A stretch of 64,000 nucleotides of DNA. Source: an uncultured Oscillospiraceae bacterium. GTDB lineage: Bacteria > Bacillota > Clostridia > Oscillospirales > Ruminococcaceae. A program made the position numbers and the translations under genes. The stretch spans positions 1 through 64,000 of the forward strand of contig CAKSPH010000006.1 of NCBI GenBank assembly GCA_934481355.1, given 5' to 3'. The notes under the pieces were generated by a model. That model saw nothing but the letters and a program-made list of their open reading frames with translations, did no database searches and was not told where the DNA came from. Positions 25,989-35,101 of this stretch are shown here, piece after piece. The stretch's first letter is position 1. The number at the start of each line of letters is the position of its first letter.

Positions 25989-26666
25989 TCACTGTTCTTG
26001 TTTTTCATGAATGAACATCAGGCAGAAGCTTACCGTAAGAAGCCCGCAGCACACCCATATGACGCCATGACCTATCGCCGTGGAAAGAACGCTACCGATT
26101 CCTGCGCCGGCTGCGAACACTCCTATTACTCCGAAATATGTCAGCGACCTTGTAAGAGTTCCGCGGTCATGGCTGCGCAGATAGGCGCACAGGGATTCCA
26201 TACCGCTGCGCATATTGCCTATGCACATCGTGCTGGCGTAGGGCTGACCGTGTATCTTGTGGAACGTCTGCACCTGAAGCGCGCACACGAACGAAACCAG
26301 CGCATTCGCAATGGCGTTCATAGTTTCGGGGATAAATCCGACAATAAACAGCAGGACTATCTCCTCGATAAGAACTATCTGCCGCCAGTGTATGCGTTCA
26401 TACCGCTTGTAGTGAACGTGCACCAGTTCTGCTACTGCTATCCCTATCAGAAAAGAAATAACGGGCACAAGATATTTTGCCACCTTGTCCCACTCACCGC
26501 GGAACAGCGCCGAGGACATCAGCACTATGTTTCCGGTCTGCGCATTGGCGAATACTCCGTCACGGCAGCAGTATGTATAAGCGTCCTGAAATCCTCCGGA
26601 AAGTATTATGAACACCGCCGACCGGAATTTATCAGACATCTGCCCGTGAAAGCCATTGTTCTTCAT
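25989..26666 (-). CDS. DUF1275 (YoaK-like) membrane protein
   Basis: 225 residues with about six hydrophobic segments. The opening 'FIILSGGFQDAYTYCCRDGVFANAQTGNIVLMS' matches the conserved start of DUF1275 proteins, which are integral membrane proteins of unknown function. 'GQPYASTMCIGNMRSGMESL' is the second conserved stretch. It lies directly upstream of atpB on the same strand and takes the place where atpI, an assembly factor for the c-ring, is often found. A shared transcript is likely, but a functional link to the ATP synthase is only a guess. Confidence 0.8.
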   Translation of the reverse strand: MKNNGFHGQMSDKFRSAVFIILSGGFQDAYTYCCRDGVFANAQTGNIVLMSSALFRGEWDKVAKYLVPVISFLIGIAVAELVHVHYKRYERIHWRQIVLIEEIVLLFIVGFIPETMNAIANALVSFVCALQVQTFHKIHGQPYASTMCIGNMRSGMESLCAYLRSHDRGTLTRSLTYFGVIGVFAAGAGIGSVLSTAIGHGVIWVCCGLLTVSFCLMFIHEKQEQ

Positions 26667-26733
26667 AGCAGACCTCCTTTATCCAAGTGCCCGGATAATG
26701 ATTTGTTTCAAATGGCATACTTTTTCGCTCTAT

Positions 26734-26762
26734 ATTATAATACACTTCGAAAATAAAGTCTA
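26734..26762 (-). promoter_or_regulatory. Promoter upstream of DUF1275 and possibly the ATP synthase operon
   Basis: On the minus strand TAGACT (26757-26762), 17 bases, TATAAT (26734-26739). Confidence 0.6.
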
Positions 26763-26831
26763 ATCTTAATTTGAAATATTTGATATATCATTAAAACATG
26801 GTACAAATAAAAGCATTATGATATTTATATA

Positions 26832-27008
26832 GGTCACCTCTAAAAACCTTGTTTGAATGAAAATATGTATAGCACACGCCTGCTTCTTTCGCTCTGCAAC
26901 ATCGTGCTGCACCTCCCCGTAAGGCATACAGCCTTACTTCGCCGGATTTCATCTCATTCGGCACACTCTGCCCGTTTTCACTTTTCAAACCGGTTTTTAG
27001 AGGTTCCC
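26832..27008. repeat. MITE-like element, family A
   Basis: 177 bp from GGTCACCTCTAAAAACC to GGTTTTTAGAGGTTCCC, almost the same interior as the copy at 19385 but lacking its extra 'cgacggcgtccatgccgtcg' hairpin. It lies between the DUF1275 promoter and the isomerase terminator. Confidence 0.8.
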
Positions 27009-27042
27009 ATGAATTATTCAACATTCTTTGCGCTTCCGTCAA

Positions 27043-27078
27043 AATATCCCGGCGCCGAATCAGCAGCGCCGGGATATT
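27043..27078 (-). terminator. Intrinsic terminator after the sugar isomerase gene
   Basis: Perfect 13-base stem AATATCCCGGCGC (27043-27055) and GCGCCGGGATATT (27066-27078). Minus-strand reading gives a short U-run. Confidence 0.85.
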
Positions 27079-27092
27079 GATTCAGTATGTAA

Positions 27093-28571
27093 TTACTTTA
27101 CAAAGGGGTTCTCGGTCGGATAGAGCATACCAGCGGGCTGGTTGAATCCGATGTCGCTGATTCCGAGGTAGCGGAAGAGGTCGAACAGGAGCTTTCCGTA
27201 GTGACCGAATGCAACTGCGCCATGGTGCGGATAACGCTTTTCAACTAAAACGTGACGGTAGAAGCGTCCCATCTCAGGAATTGCGAAGATACCGATACCG
27301 CCGAAGGAGCGTGTAGGAACGTCAAGAATCTCGCCCTCTGCGATATATGCGCGGAGAGTTCCCTCGCTGTCGCACTGTAAGCGGTAGAATGTAACGTCGC
27401 TTGCTGCGATGTCGCCCTCGAGGGTGCCTCTTGTGAAGTCAGGGTCGCTGCCAGCGGGTTCCAGTAAGCGGTGCTGGATAAGCTGATACTTGACTGCACG
27501 GGTGGAGCACATCTTGCACTCAGGAGTATTTCCACAGTGGAATCCCATGAATGTATCTGTAAGGGAGTAGTTGTACCTGCCCTTGATGTCCTCGTCATAG
27601 ATGTACTTGGGAACGGAGTTGTTGATGTCAAGCAGTGTAACTGCGTCAGCGGAAATGCAGATACCGATGTATTCGCTTAATGCGCCGTAGATATCTACCT
27701 CGCAGGATACGGGGATACCGCGGCTTACAAGGCGGCTGTTTACATAGCAGGGCTCAAAGCCGAACTGAGAGGGGAATGCAGGCCAGCACTTGTCAGCAAA
27801 TGCAACGTACTTCTTGGAGCCCTTGTGGTTCTCTGCCCAGTCTAAGAGTGTGAGCTCGAACTGAGCCATACGTCTGTTGAGGTCGGAATAATAGTTGCCC
27901 TCGCCCATTTCCTTTGCCATATCGGCGCATACATCGTCGATCCTGGGGTCGTTCTCGTGCTCCTTGAAGGAAACGAGCAGGTCGAGCTCGGAGTTCTCCT
28001 CAATCTCAACGCCCAGCTCATATAAGCCCTTGATGGGAGCGTTGCAGGCGAAGAAGTCCTGCGGACGGGGACCGAAGGTGATGATCTTCAGATTCTTGAT
28101 GCCGACGATAGCTCTTGCAACGGGAACGAAGTCCTTGATCATCTTAACGATGTCGTCAGCGGTGCCGACGGGATATTCGGGGATAAAGCCCTTGAGATGG
28201 CGCATACCGAGGTTGTATGAGCAGTTGAGCATACCGCAGTAAGCGTCGCCTCTGCCGTTGATCATGTCGCCGTCGCCCTCTGCTGCTGCAACGAACATAC
28301 AGGGACCGTCAAAGTTCTTGGCGATAAGCGTTTCAGGAGTCTCAGGACCGAAGTTTCCAAGGAAAACGACTAATGCGTTGCACTCTGCCTTCTTTACGTC
28401 CTCGACAGCCTTGAGCATATCAAGTTCGTTTTCAACCGTAACGGGACATTCGTAGATACCCTCGCCATAAGCGGAAACGATAGCCTTGCGGCGGCTCTCA
28501 GATAAAGCGATGGGGAAACAGTCGCGGGATACGGCAACAATGCCGAGTTTGATTTCAGGAATGTTGTTCAT
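27093..28571 (-). CDS. L-fucose/L-arabinose isomerase family protein
   Basis: 492 residues. It resembles the FucI/AraA-like family (COG2407), whose members interconvert aldoses and ketoses with a manganese ion in a cytoplasmic oligomer. Conserved-looking segments are 'FLGNFGPETPE', 'CWPAFPSQFGFEPCYVNSRL', 'CEVDIYGALSEYI', which should carry metal-ligand acids, and 'DTFMGFHCGNTPECKMC'. The C-terminal 'HHGAVAFGHYGKLLFDLFRYLG' would supply the metal-binding His. Codon choice differs from neighbouring genes in using plainer synonyms ('gttgcatcc', 'gcagcagag'), as in highly expressed genes. It stands alone with its own promoter and terminator, with no kinase or aldolase beside it, so its sugar cannot be stated. 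Confidence 0.82.
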   Translation of the reverse strand: MNNIPEIKLGIVAVSRDCFPIALSESRRKAIVSAYGEGIYECPVTVENELDMLKAVEDVKKAECNALVVFLGNFGPETPETLIAKNFDGPCMFVAAAEGDGDMINGRGDAYCGMLNCSYNLGMRHLKGFIPEYPVGTADDIVKMIKDFVPVARAIVGIKNLKIITFGPRPQDFFACNAPIKGLYELGVEIEENSELDLLVSFKEHENDPRIDDVCADMAKEMGEGNYYSDLNRRMAQFELTLLDWAENHKGSKKYVAFADKCWPAFPSQFGFEPCYVNSRLVSRGIPVSCEVDIYGALSEYIGICISADAVTLLDINNSVPKYIYDEDIKGRYNYSLTDTFMGFHCGNTPECKMCSTRAVKYQLIQHRLLEPAGSDPDFTRGTLEGDIAASDVTFYRLQCDSEGTLRAYIAEGEILDVPTRSFGGIGIFAIPEMGRFYRHVLVEKRYPHHGAVAFGHYGKLLFDLFRYLGISDIGFNQPAGMLYPTENPFVK

Positions 28572-28634
28572 TGATTTACCCTCACAGTTTTATATTCCGG
28601 GAATACAGCGGTATCCCCTTATGTTTACGTTTAT

Positions 28635-28663
28635 AGGATATCACAAAAACTTTAGTTTGTCTA
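28635..28663 (-). promoter_or_regulatory. Promoter of the sugar isomerase gene
   Basis: On the minus strand TAGACA (28658-28663), 17 bases, TATCCT (28635-28640). 'ATAAACGTAAACAT' just downstream resembles a LacI-family operator but misses two cre consensus positions. Confidence 0.5.
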
Positions 28664-28725
28664 GTGCTTTTTTGTCGTATTCATGCAAAATCTGCCCAAA
28701 AAACGACGAAACTATTCTATAAAAG

Positions 28726-28754
28726 TTTACTTTTTGGAAAAATCGTGTTATAAT
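28726..28754 (+). promoter_or_regulatory. Promoter of the MATE exporter gene
   Basis: TTTACT (28726-28731), 17 bases, TATAAT (28749-28754). Confidence 0.55.
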
Positions 28755-28811
28755 CTCATACGACAGGCGGCACCCATAGACCGCCATACAATTATACAGA
28801 AGAAAGAAGCA

Positions 28812-30260
28812 ATGTCAATGAACAAGGATCTGACAGTAGGGAGCCCGGGAAAATCGCTTATAATGTTCACGATACCGCTGTTTATCAGCGTGATGTTCCA
28901 GCAGATGTACAACATCGCGGACAGCGTTATCGCGGGAAAATTCGCGGGGGAGGACGCCCTTGCGGCGATAGGCGCCAGCTACCCGATAACCATGATATTC
29001 ATGGCTGTGGCAGTCGGCTGCCAGATAGGATGCTCGGTAGTCATAAGCAAGCATTTCGGCTCCGGGAATATGCCGATGACCAAGACCTGCATTTCTACGT
29101 CCCTTATTGCGGGAGCCGTGCTTTCCGTGGTGCTGACCGTTGTGGGAGTGCTGTTCAGCGGGCTTTTCATGCAGTGGGTGCAGACCCCGGATAACATCTT
29201 TGACGACGGCTGCCTTTACCTCATGATTTACACGGGCGGATTCGTGTTCCTGTTCATTTATAATGTAGTGACGGGTATATTCAACAGCCTCGGCGACAGC
29301 AAGACCCCGCTGTATCTGCTGATAGGGAGTTCGGTGGGCAACGTTATCCTTGACTGTATCCTGATAATTCCGCTGAAAATGGGAGTTGCCGGCGCTGCGT
29401 GGGCTACGTTCGCGGCTCAGGGAGCGGCTTGTATTCTCGCGCTGCTCCTGCTGTTCCGCCGCGTGAAGTCCATGCAGATAAAGGGCGGAAAGCTGTTCAG
29501 CGGGAAGGCGCTCGGCGAGATCTCAAAGGTTGCGGTGCCAAGCGTGCTCCAGCAGAGCTTTATCTCGGTGGGTAACCTGTTCATTCAGTACATGGTGAAC
29601 GGCTTCGGTTCCTCGGCGATAGTTGCGGGATATTCCGCGGCGATAAAGCTGAATACTTTCGCAATAACCTGCTTCACCACCATCGGCAACGGAATGTCCA
29701 GCTTCACGGCGCAGAACATCGGCGCGAACAAGCCGGAGCGCATAAAGCAGGGATTCCGGTCGGTGCTTCTGTTTTCGCTGGCAACGGCTCTGGTGTTCTT
29801 CCTGCTGTTCTTCATACTCAACCAGCAGCTTCTGTCGCTGTTCATGAACGAGGACAGTTCGCAGCTCGCGCTTGATACCGGGACGCAGTTCCTGCGGATA
29901 GTGGCCCCGTTCTACTTTGTCGTGTGCCTGAAGCTCCTCTGCGACGGAGTTCTCCGCGGCAGCGAGAGCATGGGCTGCTTCATGGCGGCAACGTTCACCG
30001 ACCTGATACTCCGGGTGGTGCTTGCCGCGATACTGTCGAACGCAATGAACGACGTTGCGGGTATATGGTACTCATGGTCGGGAGCATGGGCGGTGGCCAC
30101 GGTCATGTCTGTCGCATTCTACAAGTCCGGAATATGGGCTAAGAAACTCAAAGCCCGCAACTCCGTGAATGCGGGAATCGAAGAAGATCTTGCTGAGATA
30201 AAAGAAAAAATCGAAAAAATAGATAAGGTCAGCGTTGGGTCTGATTCAGAAATCGAATAA
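28812..30260 (+). CDS. MATE family efflux transporter
   Basis: 482 residues with about twelve membrane helices in two similar halves. MATE proteins export drugs or metabolites in exchange for sodium or protons. 'LTVGSPGKSLIMFTIPLFISVMFQQMYNIADSVIAGKFAG' is the conserved helix 1 region with the Asp of 'NIADS', and 'VPSVLQQSFISVGNLFIQYMVNGFG' is its counterpart in the second half. The C-terminus ends in a charged tail. The start is taken at the ATG at 28812 after AGAAAGAAG; a second ATG at 28818 is also possible, and the upstream extension of the frame passes through the promoter. It is transcribed away from the isomerase gene, from its own promoter. Confidence 0.9.
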   Translation: MSMNKDLTVGSPGKSLIMFTIPLFISVMFQQMYNIADSVIAGKFAGEDALAAIGASYPITMIFMAVAVGCQIGCSVVISKHFGSGNMPMTKTCISTSLIAGAVLSVVLTVVGVLFSGLFMQWVQTPDNIFDDGCLYLMIYTGGFVFLFIYNVVTGIFNSLGDSKTPLYLLIGSSVGNVILDCILIIPLKMGVAGAAWATFAAQGAACILALLLLFRRVKSMQIKGGKLFSGKALGEISKVAVPSVLQQSFISVGNLFIQYMVNGFGSSAIVAGYSAAIKLNTFAITCFTTIGNGMSSFTAQNIGANKPERIKQGFRSVLLFSLATALVFFLLFFILNQQLLSLFMNEDSSQLALDTGTQFLRIVAPFYFVVCLKLLCDGVLRGSESMGCFMAATFTDLILRVVLAAILSNAMNDVAGIWYSWSGAWAVATVMSVAFYKSGIWAKKLKARNSVNAGIEEDLAEIKEKIEKIDKVSVGSDSEIE

Positions 30261-30286
30261 CAAATACCTCAGCTCTACTAAAATAA

Positions 30287-30356
30287 TCAGACTGCCGAGA
30301 AGCCCTCATCTTCGTCGGCAGTCTGAACCCCGGCTCTGCAGTGGAACCGGGGTTAT
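30287..30356 (+). terminator. Two hairpins between the MATE and phoR genes
   Basis: TCAGACTGCCGA (30287-30298) pairs with TCGGCAGTCTGA (30315-30326). AACCCCGG (30326-30333) pairs with CCGGGGTT (30347-30354), followed by ATTTTA. The second can end the plus-strand transcript. The phoR stop codon lies in its tail. Confidence 0.75.
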
Positions 30357-30357
30357 T

Positions 30358-32046
30358 TTATGCCTTTTTCGGGAGGGTGAGCGTGAATGTAGTTCCGCAG
30401 CCCTCGGTGCTCTTTACAGTGATCGTTCCCCCGTGCAGCAGCACTCCGTGCTTCACGATGGACAGCCCCAGACCGGTGCCGCCTATCGTACGGGAGTGGC
30501 TCTTGTCCACCCGGTAGAACCGCTCGAAAATGCGGTCCGTGCTGTCCGCCGGGATACCGATCCCGGTATCGGACACCGTTATCACCACGTTGTCAGCATT
30601 GTTCCGGACGTCTACGTCAGCCCTGCCGCCCTGCTTGTTGTACTTTACGGCGTTGTCTATCAGGTTGTAGACTATCTCCTCAAGCACTGAAGCTATTCCG
30701 GTGTACTCTGCCTTTTCGCCGGTGACGGAGATCGTGACGTGCTTCTTTTCCGCCGCGGGAGTAAGCCTTTCAGCGGCTATCCCGGCAACGGCAAGCAGGT
30801 CGGTTTTCTCAGCGCGGTCGGTGAACGTGTTCTCGTCAAGCTGAGAAAGCTTGATAATGTCCTGAATCAGCGTGATGAGCCGTCCCGCCTCGTCGCGGAT
30901 ATTCTTCGCGAATCCGGTGACGTCTTCGGGCTTTACTATGCCGCCGACCAGCATATCAGATATTCCGTAAATAGTCGTGAGCGGCGTTTTCAGCTCGTGC
31001 GACACGTTGGAGGTGAACTCCCGGCGAAGCTCCTCGCGGCTCTCCTTTTCGGTCACGTCAAGAATTATTATTACCGCGCCGCTTACCGATCCGTCAGTCA
31101 TTACGGGAGTCGCGATGACCTGATATATCTTCTCGGAAATATTAAGGTTCACTTCGCTGCGCTTTCCGCTCAGCGCGGATTCAACAGCATTCCTGAACGC
31201 CTCGCTTCTGTTGAGCACGAGCACGCTCCTGCTGTCGCCGGTGAATCCGGAGCCGAGGATATCCAGCGCCGCCGTGTTGTAGGAAAGCACCTCCGTGCGG
31301 CTGTCGGTGATGATGAAGCCCTCGCTCATGTTCTCGGTTATCAGGGAAAATTCCTTACGGCTGCGGGTGAGCTCGGAGATCTTCTGGTCTATCTCACGGT
31401 TCTGCTCGGTTATACGGTGCAGCAGCGGGGCTATCTCGCCGTAGCTTTCAGAGATATCAGGTTTTTTGAGGTCGATGTTATTGATAGGCTTGACTATCGC
31501 CCTGGCTACCAGCGCAGCAACTCCAACGGAAACCAGCGCAGTTGCGATGATGACAAGCAGTATCTCCCACCACATTCCCGCCATTCTGGCGAAAACGGTG
31601 TCCATCGTGCCGGATACGCGCACAACGCAGTCATATCCGATGACCCTCGCGCAGTAGACCGACATTTCCGAAACGGTGTAGCTGGTGCGCACCGCCGTGC
31701 CGGTTCCGGAGTTCTTGGCGGCAACGACTTCCTCGCGGTTGAGGTGGTTTTCCATCGTGGAGATATCCGCCTTGTTGTCGTAGAGCACCGTGCCGTCCGC
31801 GTCGATGTAGGTTATGCGGTTTTCAAAGGTTCCGTGTATGTCTGCGCTGAGCTTTTCAAGGCTCCTGACGTCCGTGGCGGGGTCGGTGCTGTCCATTGTC
31901 GCCGCAAGAAGCATAGCCTGCTGTTCTAGCTGAGTTCTGAAAACGTCCTGCTCCTTGTTGTAGGCGATGCCGAGCACCAGAGCCACCGCCGACAGTATCG
32001 CAATCAGCGAAGCAAGGAACGTACCGCCGAAAATTCGTTTAGTCAT
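30358..32046 (-). CDS. phoR: PhoR-type sensor histidine kinase
   Basis: 562 residues from the ATG at 32044-32046 (GGAGG five bases upstream). Membrane segments at about 9-29 and 160-184 flank an outer domain of about 130 residues. A PAS-like domain ('ITENMSEGFIITDSRTEVLSYNTAALDILG') covers about 236-330. The phosphorylated His350 is in 'NVSHELKTPLTTIYG'. ATP-binding boxes follow: 'NLIDNAVKYN', 'DTGIGIP', 'GTGLGLSIVKHG'. It is the last gene of the pst-pho operon, 11 bases after phoB. In such systems PhoR senses phosphate through the Pst transporter and PhoU rather than directly. Confidence 0.93.
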   Translation of the reverse strand: MTKRIFGGTFLASLIAILSAVALVLGIAYNKEQDVFRTQLEQQAMLLAATMDSTDPATDVRSLEKLSADIHGTFENRITYIDADGTVLYDNKADISTMENHLNREEVVAAKNSGTGTAVRTSYTVSEMSVYCARVIGYDCVVRVSGTMDTVFARMAGMWWEILLVIIATALVSVGVAALVARAIVKPINNIDLKKPDISESYGEIAPLLHRITEQNREIDQKISELTRSRKEFSLITENMSEGFIITDSRTEVLSYNTAALDILGSGFTGDSRSVLVLNRSEAFRNAVESALSGKRSEVNLNISEKIYQVIATPVMTDGSVSGAVIIILDVTEKESREELRREFTSNVSHELKTPLTTIYGISDMLVGGIVKPEDVTGFAKNIRDEAGRLITLIQDIIKLSQLDENTFTDRAEKTDLLAVAGIAAERLTPAAEKKHVTISVTGEKAEYTGIASVLEEIVYNLIDNAVKYNKQGGRADVDVRNNADNVVITVSDTGIGIPADSTDRIFERFYRVDKSHSRTIGGTGLGLSIVKHGVLLHGGTITVKSTEGCGTTFTLTLPKKA

Positions 32047-32057
32047 CTCGTCCTCCG

Positions 32058-32729
32058 TCAGCTTATGTCGACAGCCTTGTAGCCTATGCCGCGGACGGTC
32101 TCTATCATTCCGCCGCATTCGCCCAGCTTCAGGCGGAGAGTGCGGATATGTACGTCTACCGTGCGGCTCTCGCCGTCGAAATCATAGCCCCAGACCTTGG
32201 AGATTATTTTCTCGCGGGAAAGGACCGTGCCCATGTGTTCAAGCAGCAGGCAGAGCAGCTCGAATTCCTTGTAGGTGAGCTGGACTTCCTCGCCGTTCAC
32301 CTTTACAATATGCTTCGAGGTGTTGACGTAAAGCCCTCCCACGGAATATTCCACCGTGCTGTTGGAGGCGGTGCGGCGCAGCAGCGCCTTTATCCGGGAG
32401 ATAAGCTCCATCGTGCCGAAGGGCTTTGCAACGTAGTCGTCCGCGCCGCTGTCAAGCCCTATCACCTTGTCGTATTCCGTGCCCTTTGCGGTGAGCATTA
32501 TTACCGGCAGCGCGGCGTGCTCCGGGTTCGCGCGGAGCTTCGCCAGCACAGAAAGCCCGTCCTCGTCCGGGAGCATTATGTCCAGCAGGAGCACTGACGG
32601 CTCCTCCTCTTTCAGCGCCTCCCAGAATTCAGAGGGACGCTCGAAGCCCTTTGCCTCCAGCCCGGAATTATTCAGTGCGTACAGTACGAAGTTCCTTATA
32701 TTTGCGTCGTCCTCCAGCATATAAACCAT
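32058..32729 (-). CDS. phoB: PhoB/PhoP-type response regulator
   Basis: 223 residues from the ATG at 32727-32729 with GAGAG upstream. Residues 1-120 form a receiver domain with Asp50 in 'VLLLDIMLPDEDG', Thr in 'VIMLTAKG' and Lys in 'DDYVAKPFG'. Residues about 130-223 form an OmpR-type winged helix ('YKEFELLCLLLEHMGTVLSREKIISKVWG'). It should bind direct repeats at 11-bp spacing. Such repeats lie upstream of pstS (37329-37368) and, more speculatively, upstream of the NlpC/P60-like gene (9826-9853). It lies between phoU and phoR. Confidence 0.93.
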   Translation of the reverse strand: MVYMLEDDANIRNFVLYALNNSGLEAKGFERPSEFWEALKEEEPSVLLLDIMLPDEDGLSVLAKLRANPEHAALPVIMLTAKGTEYDKVIGLDSGADDYVAKPFGTMELISRIKALLRRTASNSTVEYSVGGLYVNTSKHIVKVNGEEVQLTYKEFELLCLLLEHMGTVLSREKIISKVWGYDFDGESRTVDVHIRTLRLKLGECGGMIETVRGIGYKAVDIS

Positions 32730-32758
32730 GTCGTTCACTCTCTTTCGTGATGTGCGGG

Positions 32759-33397
32759 TCAGCGTTCTCCGGTGATGGAGTATACCACCCATTCTGCGAT
32801 ATTTGTTGCATGATCGGCGATCCTTTCGAGATACTTCGCCGCCATCAGCAGATCCATAAAGTACTCCGCCTCGTCTGAATCCCCGCGCACCAGCTCGATA
32901 AGCTCCTCCTTGACCTTCAGGAAAAGCTGGTCTACGGTGTCGTCTGCGGCTATCGCCTGCTGCGCGAGCTTCACGTCCTTCTTCACGAAGGAATCCACGC
33001 TCATCGTCACCATGCTGATAGCCTCGTTCGCCATATCGGAGATGTGCACCTTTCCGGTGAGCTCCGTGGAGTGCACGAACCCCGCGATTTCCGCGATATC
33101 CTGCGACTGGTCGCCGATGCGCTCCATGTCGGAGATCATCTTCAGCGCCGAGGATACGCTGCGCAGGTCGCGCGCAACGGGCTGCTGGTGGAGCAGGAGC
33201 TTCATGCACAGCGCTTCGATATCATGCTCCATGTGGTCGGTTTCTTCTTCGTTGTCGTTTACCTTGGAGATCATCTCCTCGGTCTTTTCGTCGAACAGCG
33301 CCTTTACTGCGCAGGCAATGCTTTCCTCGCAGAGTGCGCCCATCTTGATGAGCTCCACGTTTAGCTGTTCGAGCTGTTCGTCAAAGCGGTTTCTCAT
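32759..33397 (-). CDS. phoU: Phosphate signalling regulator PhoU
   Basis: 212 residues, all helical, in two similar halves. The E/DxxxD metal-binding motifs appear as 'NEEETDHMEHDIE' and 'DDTVDQL'. 'SALKMISDMERIGDQSQDIAE' and 'AKYLERIADHATNIAEWVVYS' are the paired conserved segments. PhoU connects the state of the Pst transporter with PhoR activity and limits phosphate uptake. It lies 14 bases after pstB and 29 bases before phoB. Confidence 0.94.
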   Translation of the reverse strand: MRNRFDEQLEQLNVELIKMGALCEESIACAVKALFDEKTEEMISKVNDNEEETDHMEHDIEALCMKLLLHQQPVARDLRSVSSALKMISDMERIGDQSQDIAEIAGFVHSTELTGKVHISDMANEAISMVTMSVDSFVKKDVKLAQQAIAADDTVDQLFLKVKEELIELVRGDSDEAEYFMDLLMAAKYLERIADHATNIAEWVVYSITGER

Positions 33398-33411
33398 AAT
33401 ATACCTCCAAA

Positions 33412-34158
33412 TCAGCCGAAGCGTCCGGTTATGTAGTCCTCCGTCCGCTGATCCTGCGGGTTGGAGAAGATGGCGTCAGTATCCGCGTATTCAACGACCT
33501 CGCCCAGCAGGAAGAACGCCGTCTTGTCGGAGATTCTCGCCGCCTGCTGCATATTGTGAGTTACCATAACAATAGTATACTCCTTTTTCAGTTCAATTGC
33601 AAGGTCTTCTATCTTGGAAGTAGAGATAGGGTCCAGAGCTGAGGTCGGCTCGTCCATCAGCAGGACTTCCGGCTCAACTGCGAGGGCGCGGGCAATGCAG
33701 AGCCTCTGCTGCTGACCGCCGGAAAGTCCCAGCGCGGATTTTTTCAGCCTGTCCTTGAGCTCGTCCCAGATGGCGGCGTCGCGCAGGGACTTTTCAACGA
33801 TGTCGTCCAGCTTCACCTTGGAGTGTATCCCATGGGTGCGCGGTCCGAACGCGATGTTGTCGTAAACGCTCATCGGGAACGGATTCGGCTTCTGGAACAC
33901 CATTCCCACGCGCTTGCGCAGGAGGTTCACGTCCATCTTGCCGTAGATGTCCTCGCCGTCAAGCAGGAACTGCCCGGTTATGCGGCATCCCTCCACGAGG
34001 TCGTTCATTCGGTTTAGCGACTTCAAAAGCGTGGATTTTCCGCATCCGGACGGTCCTATGAAAGCTGTTATCCTGTTTTCTGGGATCTGGAGATCTATGC
34101 CCTTGAGCGCCTTGAAGTCGCCGTAATAAAGCTCGGCGTTCCTGATATCGAATTTCAT
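33412..34158 (-). CDS. pstB: Phosphate ABC transporter ATP-binding protein
   Basis: 248 residues from the ATG at 34156-34158, AAGGAT upstream. Walker A 'GPSGCGKST', signature '[16 protein letters not shown]', Walker B '[13 protein letters not shown]' and switch 'MVTHNMQQA' are all intact. '[25 protein letters not shown]' is characteristic of PstB. It energises phosphate import. It begins four bases after the pstA stop. Confidence 0.96.
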   Translation of the reverse strand: MKFDIRNAELYYGDFKALKGIDLQIPENRITAFIGPSGCGKSTLLKSLNRMNDLVEGCRITGQFLLDGEDIYGKMDVNLLRKRVGMVFQKPNPFPMSVYDNIAFGPRTHGIHSKVKLDDIVEKSLRDAAIWDELKDRLKKSALGLSGGQQQRLCIARALAVEPEVLLMDEPTSALDPISTSKIEDLAIELKKEYTIVMVTHNMQQAARISDKTAFFLLGEVVEYADTDAIFSNPQDQRTEDYITGRFG

Positions 34159-34162
34159 GGTG

Positions 34163-35101
34163 TTATCCTTTCTTTTTCGCAATGTGACGCTCGATGAGGT
34201 CGGAAATAAGATTGATGATGAATGTGAGCGCGAGCAGGACTACCGCTGAAGCAAACGCCTCGTTAACGTGCAGGCCCTCGGTGGAAAGAATGTACATATG
34301 CACCGTCAGGGTCGCCGCGGAGCTTCCCGAGCCTGCAAGCGCGCCGGGCAGGCTGTGGCCGGAGCCGGAAGTGAATATCAGCGCTGCGGATTCGCCTACG
34401 ATTCGTCCGATGGCGAGAATAACGCCGGACATGATGCCGGGCACCGCAGTCGGAAGTATTACGCGGAACACCGTGCGCATTTTGCCCGCGCCAAGTCCGA
34501 AGCTGCCCTCGCGGTAGCTGTCGGGAACGGCGAGCAGCGCCTCCTCAGTGGTGCGTATTATCAGCGGGAGTATCATCATAGCCAGGGTGACAACGCCCGC
34601 AAGCATTGAGAATCCCCAGCCCAGGGAGAGATTGAACATCAGGTATCCGAACAGACCGAATACTATCGACGGAATACCGGAAAGCGTTTCAGTGGTCACG
34701 CGGATGATCTTGACAAGCCTGTTGCCGCGCTTCGCGTATTCTACGAGGTATACCGCCGCGAAAACCCCTATCGGTACGGCGATGACAAGCGTCATTGCGA
34801 CCATGGAGAGCGTGTTGATTATCGCGGGCATCATGCTGACGTTTTCGGTGGTGTATTCCCACGCAAACTGCTCCGCGGTCAGGTGCGGCACTCCGTTCAC
34901 CAGAATATACGCGATGATGAACAGCAGCATTCCCACGGAGAAAACAGCCGCCAGCATTACCAGTATCATCAGGATAAGGGAGAGCGGGCTGCGGGTGTAC
35001 TGCTTCAGCCTTGCGCCAAGCGTCACGTGGTTGATGTATTTTGATGGAGCGCCGGAAACGGCTTCGTTTTTCTGTACCATAGTCTTAGCTGTGTCAGTCA
35101 T
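34163..35101 (-). CDS. pstA: Phosphate ABC transporter permease PstA
   Basis: 312 residues with six membrane helices after a cytoplasmic N-terminus of about 40 residues. The coupling loop is '[40 protein letters not shown]', and '[36 protein letters not shown]' is typical of PstA. Its start overlaps the pstC stop by one base (TGATG). It pairs with PstC to form the membrane channel. Confidence 0.95.
   Translation of the reverse strand: MTDTAKTMVQKNEAVSGAPSKYINHVTLGARLKQYTRSPLSLILMILVMLAAVFSVGMLLFIIAYILVNGVPHLTAEQFAWEYTTENVSMMPAIINTLSMVAMTLVIAVPIGVFAAVYLVEYAKRGNRLVKIIRVTTETLSGIPSIVFGLFGYLMFNLSLGWGFSMLAGVVTLAMMILPLIIRTTEEALLAVPDSYREGSFGLGAGKMRTVFRVILPTAVPGIMSGVILAIGRIVGESAALIFTSGSGHSLPGALAGSGSSAATLTVHMYILSTEGLHVNEAFASAVVLLALTFIINLISDLIERHIAKKKG

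Noticed and set aside
32730..33209. N-terminal extension of the PhoB frame
   Set aside because: It would cover most of phoU in another frame; the receiver domain starts properly at 32729 after an RBS.
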